64,000 nt of DNA from Tholera decimalis (Eukaryota; Arthropoda; Insecta; Lepidoptera; Noctuidae), in contig OW964572.2 in assembly GCA_943138885.2 (NCBI GenBank), positions 1,741,001 to 1,805,000 on the forward strand, read 5' to 3'. Each line of letters begins with the position of its first letter. Within the stretch, counting starts at the first letter, position 1. The notes beneath the pieces are model-generated. The model did no database searches, was not told the origin of the DNA, and saw only the letters and a program-made list of their open reading frames with translations. Made by a program: the position numbers and the translations under genes. This document shows positions 39,832-51,195 of the stretch, piece after piece.

Positions 39832-39884
39832 CACCTTAACACGAACCATGGGTATCCATAATACCCATGGTTCGTGTTAAGGTG
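39832..39884. repeat. Perfect hairpin, 24-bp arms
   Basis: Arms 39832-39855 and 39861-39884 are exact complements ('CACCTTAACACGAACCATGG' and on) with a 5-bp loop CCATA. Isolated from other recognised repeats. Confidence 0.9.
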
Positions 39885-40744
39885 CCCTTTATTATTGGCC
39901 TCATCTATTTTGGGGGCCACCATTGGGCCTAGAACTAGCAATACTTGGTTGCTTGCGTTTCCTCAATTTAATGTTTTGTCTTTCAATCTATCAAAATGTA
40001 TCTATCTTTTATAATATAATGTCAAATCCAGTCCATTAAAAATGCGAATAATGAAACACTTTGGGTAATAATTTCTGTTAATAACTCGCCATCATTTATT
40101 TCTAAAAGAAAAACGAGGAGTTTTCTTATATTTTCATATGAGAGAGAGATTTAGCATGAGAGCAGAGAGGGCATATTAAAGAAGTACACATCACTTTCAT
40201 AATTTTAAAAGTCTAATACTATTATATAACGCATTCACAAAATTTGCTTATTATTTCAGATTATTTTTATTGTTGATAGGTTGAAAATAGCTTTTCATGT
40301 TATTTCGATTTCATTCTAGTGGTCGAGAATTACAGGCAGCTTTTTTAAGTGTCAAACTAAAAAATAATATTGGTCATCGTATTTCATCTGATGTTAAGCG
40401 AAATTTTTTTCTTCAATGGAATAAAGTTTTCTTTTTCTTATTTCACTGCAAGTATCGCGGCACATCCCTAGCCAAGATGCAAGCGGACGCAGATTGTCAA
40501 CAAGAATAATGTCTCAGTTAAATGTAGGTCCGACTCACGCGCACAAACATACCACACGTATACGTACACAAATATTACACACACTTGAATGTAACTGTGG
40601 GAAAGTTAAATTTGAGTGCAATTTGTTGGTTTGTGTACTTGCGATGTGTGTGTATTAAGATTATTGTTAGCGCCTGGATTGAGTAGTTTTGTGTCTTTAT
40701 ATTTTGGGAAGTAATTTTTCAAGGTTTCTAAATAATTCTTACGC
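39885..40744. other. Unassigned stretch
   Basis: A 70-codon frame at 40297-40509 has no recognisable domain. CA-rich words occur near 40545-40580. Nothing else. Confidence 0.35.
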
Positions 40745-40859
40745 TATTTCTACTATTAAACCCTGGAACTTGCTACCCCTTGACATCAAGAAGGCTGAGT
40801 CAAAATTTTCTTTTAAGCGTAAAATTAGTTACCACTACTTAAGGGACTGTTATTCTTAG
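40745..40859 (+). pseudogene. Very short LINE ORF2 C-terminus
   Basis: Encodes 'IKPWNLLPLDIKKAESKFSF' 'KRKISYHYLRDCYS' then a stop, the standard 'WN.LP..IK...S...FK..L' ending of LINE polymerases. Only about 38 codons remain, in one frame. Confidence 0.7.
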
Positions 40860-40997
40860 TTTGGTCTTCGTCATAATTATTATGAGTTCTCTTAATCAGA
40901 AAGATTATTATAAAGCAACGTATTTATTAGTTCATTATTTTAGCATATACATCTATACTTTTATTCGTTTTCTTGTACACTGAAAACAGTGTGTTTT

Positions 40998-41856
40998 TTT
41001 AGGGTTCCGTAGTCAACAAGGAACCCTTATAGTTTCGCCATGTCCGTCTGTCTGTCCGTCTGTCCGCGGTTTAGCTCAAAAACTATTGGTACTAGAAAGT
41101 TGTACTTTGGCATGAGTATACAAGTTAATGACGCCGAAAAAGTGGTAAAATAAAATTTTGAAAAAAAAAAAACAATTATTTAAGGTACCTCCCATACATG
41201 TAAAGTGGGATGATAATTTTTTTTTTCGTTCTTCCCATAGTGTGGGATATCGTTGGATAGGTCTTTTAAAAATATTAGGGGTTTGCTAAGACAGTTTTTT
41301 GATTAAGTAAACCGTTCGTGACTTATCAAGCTTTAAAGTACCAATTTTCGTTAGAGTCAAGTGTCCCCCCCCTCTATCAACTAAACGGTTATAGTTAGAA
41401 ATTCAAATGTCACGGCAGTAGTACCTATATATAACGAAATTTAAAGGAAAACTATCACACATAAGTGGGCTTTACAAGTTTACGAGTAATAGTCGACCAA
41501 ATGTATTTGACTCGAAAATTTCAAACAACTCAATAGAAATGTCGATAGGTGGCGCTAAGCGCCAGTTGTATCGTGCTAGCTTCTTGTGACGATTGAGTAG
41601 TGTAGCTCTGTGTCCGTATTTAAATTCAAAACACCGGCTATGACAAGTTTTATAAAAATCTCTAAAAAAAATTGAAACTTTCTGTGCTAAATTGTCGGAT
41701 CAGGTGAGGATTTGTATCAAATTAGTTAGGTAGTCATGTTTGGCTTTTAGTTAGAGCATGGTACGAAACGATCAGTCAGCGAATACGACATGCACTTGGC
41801 TGTTATAAAATCACGGAACCCTACACTGCGCGTGGCCCGACACGCACTTGACCTTT
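40998..41856 (+). repeat. Family B-like repeat, divergent variant
   Basis: Begins 'TTAGGGTTCCGTAGTCAACA', has (TGTC)n, 'GAGTCAAGTGTCCCCCCCCT' and ends 'CCGACACGCACTTGACC' with a T run. It has the same outer plan as family B but a different interior and is longer (860 bp), with 'GATAGGTGGCGCTAAGCGCC' inside. Confidence 0.7.
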
Positions 41857-42299
41857 TTTTTCTAACCCAAAAGTTGATTGTTTTGATGCATTAAGTCCGC
41901 CCATGTAACAATACAAAGAATTTAAATAAATAATTAAAGTGTACTTTCTTTCTCTTTAAGGGTATATAATTGCATCTTTTGCAATTAATCCGAAGACTAA
42001 TTTAAAGTTTTTTTTTGTTGCATCACAACGTTTGCGAAGTCTACCGATAAATTGATTCATATATTTGCTTTTATATATACATGCTAGGTTTGACCACCAT
42101 CTCATCTGATGGTAAGCGATGATTTGTTCGAAGATGAAGCAGTCTTACCTAGTAAGAAGTAACCTTCATGTATTTGTTTCTTCAAATGAGCGCTTTGCTC
42201 ATACGTCTTACAGTTTTGGTTCCAATGCGTTTCTTTAAAGATTTCATTTAACAACTAAACTAAATGATTGACAGGGTGAGATTATTTCTGTAAACTGTA
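41857..42299. other. Unassigned, with a LINE-1f 3' tail
   Basis: 42085-42160 is the LINE-1f terminus in reverse ('TTTGACCACCATCTCATCTG' 'ATGGTAAGCGATGAT'). The rest is AT-rich. Confidence 0.5.
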
Positions 42300-42314
42300 C
42301 ACAGCAAGTTTTCA

Positions 42315-42665
42315 TAAAACTTGAAATGAATTTCGGAGAGTGGGCGATGGAATTACACAATCTAATACCGCCAAGCCCGTTCCATCATCGGACTGCAAGA
42401 CAAACGGCGATGCGCCATCGTTACATGGTGGACATTCCGCCCATACGCACAAAACGTTTTGGAAATACTTTTAGTGTGCGTACGGCTAAGGAGTGGAATT
42501 CCCTGCCGGAGTCTGTGTTTCCTGATCGCTATAACCTGGGAGTCTTTAAGTCAAGAGTGAATAGGTTACTTCAAGGCAAGCGTGCTCCATCTTCGACCAC
42601 ATCATCACCATACCCTCAGGTGAGATGGTGGTCAAACGCGAGCCTTTTCTGAATAAAAATAAAAT
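42315..42665 (+). pseudogene. LINE-1f C-terminal copy, intact frame
   Basis: 5'-truncated copy. The frame 'FGEWAMELHNLIPPSPFHHR' through 'VRTAKEWNSLPESVFPDRYN' to 'RVNRLLQGKRAPSSTTS' is open, then the 3' end 'GGTGAGATGGTGGTCAAACG' and an AATAAAAATAAAA tail. No YADD region. Confidence 0.8.
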
Positions 42666-42925
42666 ATTTCGTAAATTAGTTATAGATAACACTTTTACAC
42701 GTAATTTTATGCCGTTTTAAGTTTAAGTGGATGAGGCCAGTGTTTCCTAACTGACTACTAGAAGAAACACCGAAATAAAGTCAGAGGTCAACGTCCCTTT
42801 TAAAGTCATATGAAAACCATGTGGGGTTATATCTGTGGTGCTCTTTTGAGGAAAACAGCACACAGATTTGAGTAGAACCGTCCAGAAAGTGTAAGCATTC
42901 GTCGGTTATCGTGTAACTCAATAAA
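42666..42925 (+). repeat. Family G repeat
   Basis: 'TATAGATAACACTTTTACAC', 'GATGAGGCCAGTGTTTCCTA', 'AGTCAGAGGTCAACGTCCCT', 'GCATTCGTCGG'. Matches 49950-50215 (reverse) and 63714-64000. Confidence 0.75.
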
Positions 42926-43053
42926 ACAGGATTTCTGGCATGTGTATTTATTGTGAAACTCGAAACAATAAATATACATGGGAAATATCCCGTTTGAAGT
43001 TCTGATACTGTTAGTTTAAAAAATAATATTTTAAGAGAGAGACTAAAACATTA

Positions 43054-43520
43054 TTCAATTCAATTCAATTCAATTCATTTTTATTAATGTGATTTTTGGA
43101 TACATATTTATATGAGATCTTATTACATTAATTGGTTCTTCAAAAATCTACCTTATAGGTGTACACTATTTCTCATTTGTATATTATAAGAAAAAAATTA
43201 ACAGTAATAATTTGTATGCATATTATGTCCAGAAAAAAAAATAAAACTTACAATATAGGTAACTTAAAACAGAAAAGCAATGAAAACATGAACAACTCTG
43301 AATAAGTCAATAAATTACAATATTACTTAAAACAGAAAATCAACAGTTAAAACATAAACAACTCTAAATTAATCAATAAATAATAAATTAATAGGTACAT
43401 GGTCAAAATTAATTCAATAAATAGGAATGTCATTAAGGAACTCATCGATGGTATAATAACATTTCTCCATTAATAGATGTCTTAATTTGTTTTTAAATTG
43501 AATCATTTATTATTTAACAA
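43054..43520 (-). pseudogene. CR1-like LINE 3' end with (GAATT)n tail
   Basis: Minus-strand end of ORF2 'FKNKLRHLLMEKCYYTIDEF' 'LNDIP', stop at 43414-43416. It is clearly related to the end of the 1660-3744 ORF ('FKKALHRLLIDKCYYKLDDY'). A 3' UTR of about 340 bp ends in GAATT repeats at 43065-43082. Related family, different tail. Confidence 0.8.
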
Positions 43521-43650
43521 TACTTCCTTCGGTACTTAAAACTCTGCCTTACTTGGAATAAAAGTGTTATGCCATGAGTATTATTACAATTGTAGTACGA
43601 AGGCTTGGAAATCGAACTTATTATACACACGACACATAACACATCAGCCT
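43521..43650. other. Unassigned stretch
   Basis: No supported feature. Confidence 0.3.
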
Positions 43651-43920
43651 ATAACATTCCGGCTGCTGGAAAATAGGAGGAGGCCTTTGTCCCAGTGCTT
43701 TCTGTGAGAGATCATTGGCCGCAATTCACCACGCGAAGTAGTGCGGGTCCCAGAACATACCAGTTCCCTCACGATGTATTTTTTTCACCGTTTTGAGAGC
43801 GTAGTGTTGTTCCTAATTAACAAACAACACTACGTTTAGTAATGTTCGCCTGGGTTCGAATCTACGACCAATAATTCGTAAGTCGTGCCGTTAACTACAG
43901 GACTACTACTACTCTTAAAC
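43651..43920. repeat. Family F 5' part, a hairpin and a tRNA-like fragment
   Basis: 43651-43770 matches the 5' half of the long family F copy ('ACATTCCGGCTGCTGG', 'CCGCAATTCACCACG'). 43799-43834 is a hairpin with 12-bp arms CGTAGTGTTGTT/AACAACACTACG. 43845-43915 has 'GGGTTCGAATCTACGACC' and 'TGCCGTTAACTACAGGAC', a tRNA-like head on the minus strand. Confidence 0.55.
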
Positions 43921-46050
43921 ATGCTGGTGGGAAGTATTTCCGTCTGATTGTATACGGTCGTGCAAAGGAATAGATTTAAAATAGGACACAAAAATGGTTA
44001 GGACGTCAGATTTACGTTAGAAACTGTTTGATTCTTTATAAATTCTTGTAACGTTTCATTATAATAACTACTGAGCATTCATTAAAACTTTATTGTGTTT
44101 CCAATTTTAATACGCTACCCAACTTTACTATCCTCATTTAAGTAACAAAGCAATACCCTCCCAAATAGTAGAGTACAAAGTTGTGGGTTCCTTTAACTTT
44201 TAATACCCTCCCCTCAAACATTCCGAATTGAACTTATGAAGTTATGAGTTGCCTCATTGTGGTGCGATCAATACCTACTTATTAGGTGCCACTGTGCAGA
44301 TACATGCAGAAGATCTGCAGTAAATTAATGTGTGTATCACAGATAAAATAAATAACTAGATGTGGTCAACAGAAGAAATTATATCGGAACCGTGTGTCTC
44401 CAGTTAGGCGCTGGGCGGGGCAACAACTACACATGCAGTTTAATAAAATCAATAGATACGCACTCGCGCACACACCCGCATTTCCTAAATCAGAACGTAC
44501 TATACAATCAATAATAAACCTTATTCCGTCAAACACAGCGTGTATTTACCATGCACCTTAGAATTTACCCACACAAAAACATCGGTCGCTATCGTTGTGC
44601 TGTGCAAAAGCAATTTATTTTAAATATACGCTAGTGATTGACTAAATCGGAAAGTTATCGATTCTTCCATTTGTTATTGTACATTTTTTTTGGTCACCTG
44701 AAAATGAACCAAATAAAAAATGGCATGTCCAGAAAATATTATAATAACAATAAACATATTATTAAGAACATAACATTACATAATTATTATTAAGTACTAC
44801 CTACTAAGTATTAAGGGCTACCCTGGCGCTTTCGACTTAAATCTTAATATTTAATTATCATAGTGATAGGTCAAATAGAAGTTGATGTTAACTTACATTA
44901 TCTTGATCGGAACATACCAGCCGTATAGGTTGTATAGAATCCTGAAAAGTTGAATGACTGATTTTATGAATGCCCTAAAACATGAGAATAGCTTTCAGTA
45001 ATAAAATAAAATTTAACCCACTTCTGCAAAAATCAGTTGTACTCTTAATTTTGGAATTGTCCATTCAGGCTGGAACATTTCTGCGCTGAAGTGAAGCGAG
45101 CATTTATGGTGCTATTTTTTGTAGAGTACTAGTTAGGTGGCATGCCTGTGGCATCAATCCATTCCTTTTTTATATTACCATCTTTTGGGAAGCTAAAAAG
45201 TACGAAAACCACTTATTTATCATTTACATACATCCTAAGCTACTTCTAAACGTCACCATATAATAAGCATCGCAATAATTACGTAACACACTATAAATCA
45301 AGATCTGAATGATTTTGACGTATATTGCTAATCCATTGCTACATATGTTCGAAATATTGGTCTGCTCAACAACGTAAATACCACAGTGAGTGTTGTTGAT
45401 TTAGCATAATGAAACCGATTCCTACTGTAAGTGTGTTACGCAATTACCCCGCAGGTAATAGTTTAGTAGGTTATAATAGGTTTTTGTTATAAGAAAAATC
45501 CTAGTTAGTAGAGAAAATGTTAAATATATGAAAACAAACACACATTCATGCCTAACAAATAAATAGCATGAATATATTGACTTATTTTAAGCTAAATTCA
45601 CAAATGAACCATACCGATTATTATAACGCATTCGAAGCTTCAACGGAAGTTAAATACAAAAACCATAAAAAATAAAGAAACAGCAACATAGGATAAGGCA
45701 TAACATGCGATAATTCTAAACCAAAAACACCACCGATTATTAACCTAAAATTAATGTAACTTACTTTACGAATATTGGTTATGCATTTCTCTACTACTCT
45801 GTAAAAAATTCAAAATAAGTAAAAACACATTATTTACACCGGGCTAAAACGGTTGACAGATTGAAAAATAAACTATTGTAGCGACAGCGACGTCGGAACT
45901 CCTTACGCATGCTGCGGGCGTAAAATAAATTGTTTATTTTTTTTTTACTTTTTTGTACACTTGACATTTCAACGTATTTTTATTTCTGTCATCTCATGTA
46001 AAATAAAAGTTAAACATATTTTCTTAGAGGTTTCCGTATGTTATAAAAAA
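43921..46050. other. Unassigned stretch, 2.1 kb
   Basis: No coding region, TIR, array or repeat pair was found. It is the longest unannotated block in this part of the window. Confidence 0.4.
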
Positions 46051-46784
46051 CTTTTACCAAAAATTTAAACAGACTCGGTAGTCGGTGTCTTTAGTTTTGT
46101 ATTTTCGTTTTTGGCACCGACTTCCGAAATTAAAGTTATTTTTCACTTCGCAGTGTTTTTTGGGAGTCGGTTTAATTTTTTGGTAAAAAAAAATTATTTC
46201 ACTCTTTTGAGTGGGTAGATTTTTAATTTACCTAGTTACAAGAGCCTAAATGTCAACTACTTATATTCATTTACAAAATATTGCTTTTCCCAATGTTGGG
46301 CTGTTATTTGTTGAGGCGTTCTCCTGGTAGTTCATCATCAGCTTCACTTCACCATATGCATTATGACGAGCATATTGTGCTTAATATTCACATTCCAGTA
46401 ATCGAAGCGGAACACATGAACTACTTATTATTCCTACTTATATATTGAGTAGTTCCAGTGGCCATCGGTGGTCTTCATCATCAGGTCTACTTCACAAATG
46501 GTGCTTTTCGAATGCAACTACACAAGTTACTATAAAAATACTCAAATCACTATAGGTGTGCCTATAATATTTGAAGAGTTCCCTCGATTTCTCCAGGATT
46601 CCATCATCAGATCCTGACTTGGTGACAATGGGACCAATTTCAAAGTATACCCTTTCAAACAAAAAAAGAATTTTCCAAATCGGTTCAGCCGTCTCCGAGT
46701 AATCGGTGATCATACATAAAAAAATAATAATAATATACGCGTCGAATTGATAACCTCCTCCTTTTTTTGTCGTCGGTTGAAAAA
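46051..46784 (-). mobile_element. Family A repeat, copy 3, foldback damaged
   Basis: Minus-strand copy from 'TTTTTCAACCGACGAC' near 46784 to 46051. The outer arm of the foldback has an internal deletion ('TTAAACAGACTCGGTAGTCG'), so the stem seen in copies 1 and 2 cannot form over its full length. The inner arm (46118-46185) is intact. Confidence 0.8.
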
Positions 46785-48470
46785 CCCCTAAACTATAATA
46801 GCAATATTTCATTCGTCAATCGACATTGCTGTCGATAGCCTACGTTAGTGGATCTGCACAAGCACATCACTAATTCGTCGCAAGAAGTGGCGGCCTCACT
46901 ACGCGATGAATCCGCGTAATACAGTTTCGTATGTTATTTTTACATTGCTTGTCCAGTTACTTAGTGACGAACTCAGGCAGTGGTTAAGGAGCAATGTATT
47001 TATAGCAAAAGTAGTACAGTCGTTCTGATATTCGAAAACAAAAATAACATAGTAAAAACGAGAAATATTTTACGATTTATTGTTTTTCATGATTTTAAAG
47101 ACAAATATTGTAAAATACTTGTACTTACATATGGTAAGTGATTCCATGATTCACATAGTTTTGATTTTGGCTTCGATTTTTACAAGATACCACAGAACAA
47201 CTCGGCATTCATATATGTTATCACGATCGCCGTCGAAAGCGCATTAGTTCGCAGAGACGGCCACTTGCCTGTGACATGAGCCCTGTGGCCATGTCGCGCG
47301 GACACCGATACGCCCCCTTACCACTTCTCCTATATTTTTGATTTCTGTGGTGTGTATCATTGTTTCTGATGATGCCAGGCATGATCATAAGATTAAAAGG
47401 CTCAAAAATAAATAAATAAAGAGAAAAAAAAAACATTCTCATGTTTAAGGTAGTAAGTTAACAAAACTTAGTGCATTAAATTAGTCTTATTTAAAAGTGC
47501 ATAAATTTTTAAAACAAAACATATGACATAAGGCATAAAATTTTTTAGTAATTTATGTGTAAATTGCTTAAACTTTATGTAAGTATTTTATAAAAGAACC
47601 TACTTTGGTATATTAGTTTAGTAAGTCACTTTCCCGACATAAGAAAATTAAAATACCCTTTCCTCGTAATAAGCTTAATTAAATGAAAAAAAGTCCTCCA
47701 CAGTTTGCAGAAGTCACTTATACATTACAATAATTTATTTCTGAAAAAACTTAGTATAAGAAGAGAAGTCGTCTATAAAACCTTTCGTTTTCTTATTTGA
47801 GCAATCTTTTGTTTCCTAGTGAGCAGAAGCAAAAAGGATTGTGATAACATGTAGTAAATCCTTACCTTACAGACATTGCTGCTTGCATATAATGAGGAAA
47901 CCAAAATACCAGCGTCAGACACTTACAGGTGTCTGACATTTCGATAAACTAGGCCTGTTTGGCATAGCTGAGACACAGACACAATGCAGTTTTTATTTAA
48001 ACAAGTTTTTTATTTTATTTGTTGTATTTTTTGTGTGTACTAAACTGGGTCAAATAAATTTCTTTTCTTTCTTCTTTTTCTTTCTTTAAGTAGAGAGAGA
48101 GAGGAAAAGTCAATAAAGAGTTCATTAAGAATAACGAACAAGATGTGTATACACGCAAAATGAACCTTCTGAAGCGTCTTTTTTGTTAGCTAACTGAGCG
48201 TTGCCAATATAGACAGAATGTCACCTTTGATATTTTAAGTATATTGACGAAATGAGAAAAACTTTGCATTTTATTTGAGAAATGGAGAGAATGAGGAAAA
48301 TTGTCGAGGATCATACAACTCAAAATTGGTTAAATAGAGCAATGTATTTCATAAACTGTGAGTGTAATATGCCTGATAAAATGTCTTTTATAATTTTGAC
48401 TTTCTTGTCTAAAAAAATTACCTGTTTTTAAAGTATTAACTTGTTCTTATGGAAAAACCATTTTGAAAAC
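46785..48470. other. Unassigned stretch, 1.7 kb
   Basis: A small frame on the minus strand at 47221-47330 ('RCPRDMATGLMSQASGRLCE' 'LMRFRRRS') sits in a GC-richer patch and may be a fragment of an unknown ORF. 47919-47942 is a 9-bp-arm hairpin (GTCAGACAC/GTGTCTGAC). 48060-48095 is CTTT-rich, like a LINE tail. Confidence 0.35.
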
Positions 48471-48473
48471 TAA

Positions 48474-48733
48474 ATCCGACTAGACCGGGTCTTGAAATGA
48501 TCTCAGGCCGAAAAGCTATTGGCTTGGCAGGTAACTTGTAATACCGTAGGCGCGGGCATGCGGAAATCGAGCAGGGGTAGCTCACCGTCCGGTAAGGACC
48601 AGGCCCGGCGAGACACAACCGAGTGCCTAATAGAGCAGTCCGCAACAACTATGTTATGGACCCGACAGAGCAATAGCCCGCCGGGGTTGCGGGCTTGTTC
48701 TAACGGGATACGGCGGCCCCGGAACGCAACATG
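48474..48733 (+). repeat. Family F repeat, longest copy
   Basis: 'GACTAGACCGGGTCTTGAAA', 'GCAGGTAACTTGTAATACCG', 'GGTAAGGACCAGGCCCGGCG', 'GGGGTTGCGGGCTTGTTCTA', 'GGGATACGGCGGCCCCGGAA'. GC-rich, without coding signal. It lacks the 3' 'AGAAGTCTGACACTC' block. Confidence 0.65.
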
Positions 48734-49094
48734 AACAACATAAAGAGAACCTTTTCAATGTGTAATTAAATAGCTGTTTTGGTTTGGAGCCCGTAATAAA
48801 TGCATGTGTCTATAATTCAAAGTTTTTTTTCTATAAGTACATCCAATAATGTACTTTTTTTGTATCTCGTATTTTATAATGACATGGCTTCATTGCTTCA
48901 TCTCTACTTCTCTAATAACTTAAAAAAAACCATAGATAAAATAAAGTTTCCGTCTTGCAGCGTTGGAACACTTTGTTATGTACATTACTTGAACATTTTG
49001 TAAAGCATCACATATCAATTCAAAGAACTCCCCTTTGTAACAAAATGTTAAAAAGCGAAATATTTTTTTATAAGTTAGGCTGTTCTGTCGAAAA
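48734..49094. other. Unassigned AT-rich stretch
   Basis: No supported feature. The right part may be the outer 3' UTR of the R1-clade relic. Confidence 0.3.
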
Positions 49095-49645
49095 ACGTTA
49101 GTGCATTTTCCTTTGTTTCGTACAAAGTCAGGCAGGCAACGGCCCCTTTGTGGGCCCCGACAATTTGCTGACACTCTTTGAGGCGCGCGTGGAACACGAC
49201 GCGCCATCTACACGGGCCTGGTTTCAGTCGGGCGGCGAGCTACCCATTGGAGGCCCACGCCTACGGTGGCTGGGAGTGACCCTGTGACTCCTGACGCCCG
49301 GAGCGTCTCCTGCGGCGGCTGGCGTGCGAGGGCTGTGAGGGCCTTGAGACCCGCCTCTCCCTCGCGCGTCCCGCCACTTTCTTCGCTCGCATAACTGCTT
49401 CGCAGAAAGAGCTGACTGCTTCCCATGCCTCCTCGCTCCGGACCATGGATTGAACCAGGGCTGGGAGCGAGAGGTCGCCGCCTAACGCCCCTACGAGGAC
49501 ACGGCGGAGCTCTGCCCAAGCGGGGCAAATCTCCACTGTGTGTTCCACCGTGTCCTCAGGGCGATCCTCGCAGTGGTGACACCCGGGCGTTTCCTCCCGC
49601 CGATCCCACACTGGGCCTGCGTAGTGGCCAATTCACTCTCATGTG
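49095..49645 (-). pseudogene. R1-clade LINE 3' fragment with open frame
   Basis: 5'-truncated C-terminus of an R1/TRAS-like ORF2, GC-rich in an AT-rich region. The minus-strand frame runs 'HYAGPVWDRREETPG', 'CHHCEDRPEDTVEHTVEICP' (Cys-Cys-His-Cys zinc motif), 'GGDLSLPALVQSMVRSEEAW', 'SFCEAVMRAKKVAGRARERR' and 'RRRRRSGRQ', stop near 49261. It shares layout with the relic at 18000-18745 (DLSLPA, SFCE, RRRR) but belongs to a different subfamily. Upstream domains are missing. No rDNA or TTAGG-type telomeric target is visible at the ends. Confidence 0.8.
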
Positions 49646-49949
49646 AAGTGAAGAATTTTAAAGGCGGGTTATGTAACTATGTATGTCGTCAAGATTGTGT
49701 TAAACAGAATCGCTTTCTACATGTCCGTTTACGTATTACACATATGGATACGTTTAAGTTTTCATTATTAATACGTTTTTCACTAATAGAAATAGCGAAA
49801 TTGGAAATGTTTGGCTTTTGGATGATTGTATGTTTTTGTTTAAATCACGCAAAAAACTAAATATCAATAATGGCTTATAGTTTACAACTCTTCTTGTTTT
49901 ATAATTATAGTGATTTGTAAGGTTCTAAGTTGAGCTAAGCGATATTTGA
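49646..49949. other. Unassigned stretch
   Basis: The plus-strand frame running through 49540-49860 is the shadow of the R1-clade relic followed by AT-rich sequence. No supported feature. Confidence 0.35.
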
Positions 49950-50215
49950 CAAATGCGTGCACTGTTTAGACGGGCCTGCTCAAATCTGTTTGATTCTGTC
50001 CTCTAAAGGGCGCCACAGACATTAACCTACATGGCTCTCATATGATTTGATCACTACAGATTGTCTGGACTTTAAAAGAGACGTTGACCTCCGAGTTTGT
50101 TTCAGTGTTTCTTCTCAGAGTAGTCAGTTAGGAAACACTGGCCTCATCTAGTTTACATTTACGAAAAAAAAAAGACGTGTGAAAGTGTTATTTATAACCT
50201 ATTTGCAAAATAAAC
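49950..50215 (-). repeat. Family G repeat, minus strand
   Basis: 'GCCTGCTCAAATCTGTTTGA', 'CTTTAAAAGAGACGTTGACC', 'AACACTGGCCTCATCTAG', 'GTGTTATTTATAACCTATTT': the full family order in reverse. Confidence 0.75.
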
Positions 50216-50224
50216 ATCATTATT

Positions 50225-50375
50225 TCATTTGCGGCAATGTTCTGACGAGATACCGCGGAACTGGGTGAGTTTATAATGAGTAGAAGTCTGATACTCTCTT
50301 CTACTCCACAGTGGGGGGAGTAATTTGATTCACTCACTACTTTCCGTCACGTTTTTTTCCCCATCTATCCCCATC
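50225..50375 (+). repeat. Family F repeat, core deleted
   Basis: 'GGCAATGTTCTGACGAGATA' 'CCGCGGAACTGGGTGAG' then 'GAGTAGAAGTCTGATACTCT'. The CCCCGGAACGCA core is shortened. Confidence 0.65.
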
Positions 50376-50784
50376 CGGAAAAAAGTGATTTCTATAATTC
50401 CGGTGTAAATGAGAGACGAAGCTATCCTCTCCTTTTTTCGCAGTGGAATAAAGATGACATAGTAACTTCTCTGCCTAGCCTCTGTGTGCATCCCAATCTT
50501 GCAGAAATACGTAAAAAGGAATCATATAGTCTAAATACCATGCTCCCAGAAAAAATGTTATACAAAAGAAAAATGTAGCAGTAAGCCAGTGACACTTAAT
50601 TTAATAGCATTCACACTAAATCCCTGAGAGACTTACCATCCAGTGTTGAGCCCCAACAGGTGGGCCCTTAACCTGGCCTTTTGTTTTAACGCGCCATGAC
50701 ACTTTTATATTCACTTCACTAAGTTGGTTTGCATTTAAAAAGCGTGTTTTGTTATTTTAAACTGTATGCAGGTACGTTTTTTTT
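50376..50784. other. Unassigned stretch
   Basis: No supported feature. Confidence 0.3.
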
Positions 50785-51027
50785 ATTCGGTATAAACTCA
50801 CTCTTGACGTCGATCTCGCCTGATGGTAAGCGATAGATGAGGTCTACGATGGGACGAGCGAGCCCAGAAGATTCTTATTTACTCTTGCTTTAAAGGTTGA
50901 AAGGTCATAAGTGGCAGGGGACACAGAAGCCGGCAGAGAATTTCACAGCTTGGCTGTGCGCACAATAAATGTGGAGGAGAAGCGCTTGGTACGACACGAC
51001 GACGGTATGTCAACCAAGTGTGGATGG
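50785..51027 (-). pseudogene. LINE family 2 C-terminal fragment, second copy
   Basis: Minus strand, nearly the same segment as 24584-24850: 3' end 'CGATCTCGCCTGATGGTAAG' on the plus strand, with 'CGTCCCATCGTAGACC'-type sequence on the complement, coding for 'TKRFSSTFIVRTAKL' and 'NSLPASV' with at least one damaging change (the conserved Trp codon is lost). Cut off at 51027. Confidence 0.75.
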
Positions 51028-51084
51028 AAAGGATCACATTGACCTTTTTTTTCGAGGTGAATGTCATTTTAAATTATTCCTGCC

Positions 51085-51195
51085 AGGCGGAGCGGAAGAG
51101 AATGCCACACTTCTACTGATTAAAAACTAGGGTGAGTTCTTTCAGTTGCCTTTCCGTTCCGGGGCCACCACATCTCGTTCGAATATTGCCGCAAC
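51085..51195 (-). repeat. Family F repeat, minus strand
   Basis: 'TTCTACTGATTAAAAACTAG' 'GGTGAG', 'TTCCGGGGCCACCACATCTC' and 'ATATTGCCGCAACCCCAGC'. Confidence 0.65.

Noticed and set aside
47221..47442. Possible small gene or LINE end on the minus strand
   Set aside because: GC-richer with an open frame, but no motif I can name and no second copy.
49425..49860. Plus-strand frames in the GC-rich segment
   Set aside because: They are shadows of the minus-strand R1-clade ORF, whose zinc motif and C-terminal blocks are clear.
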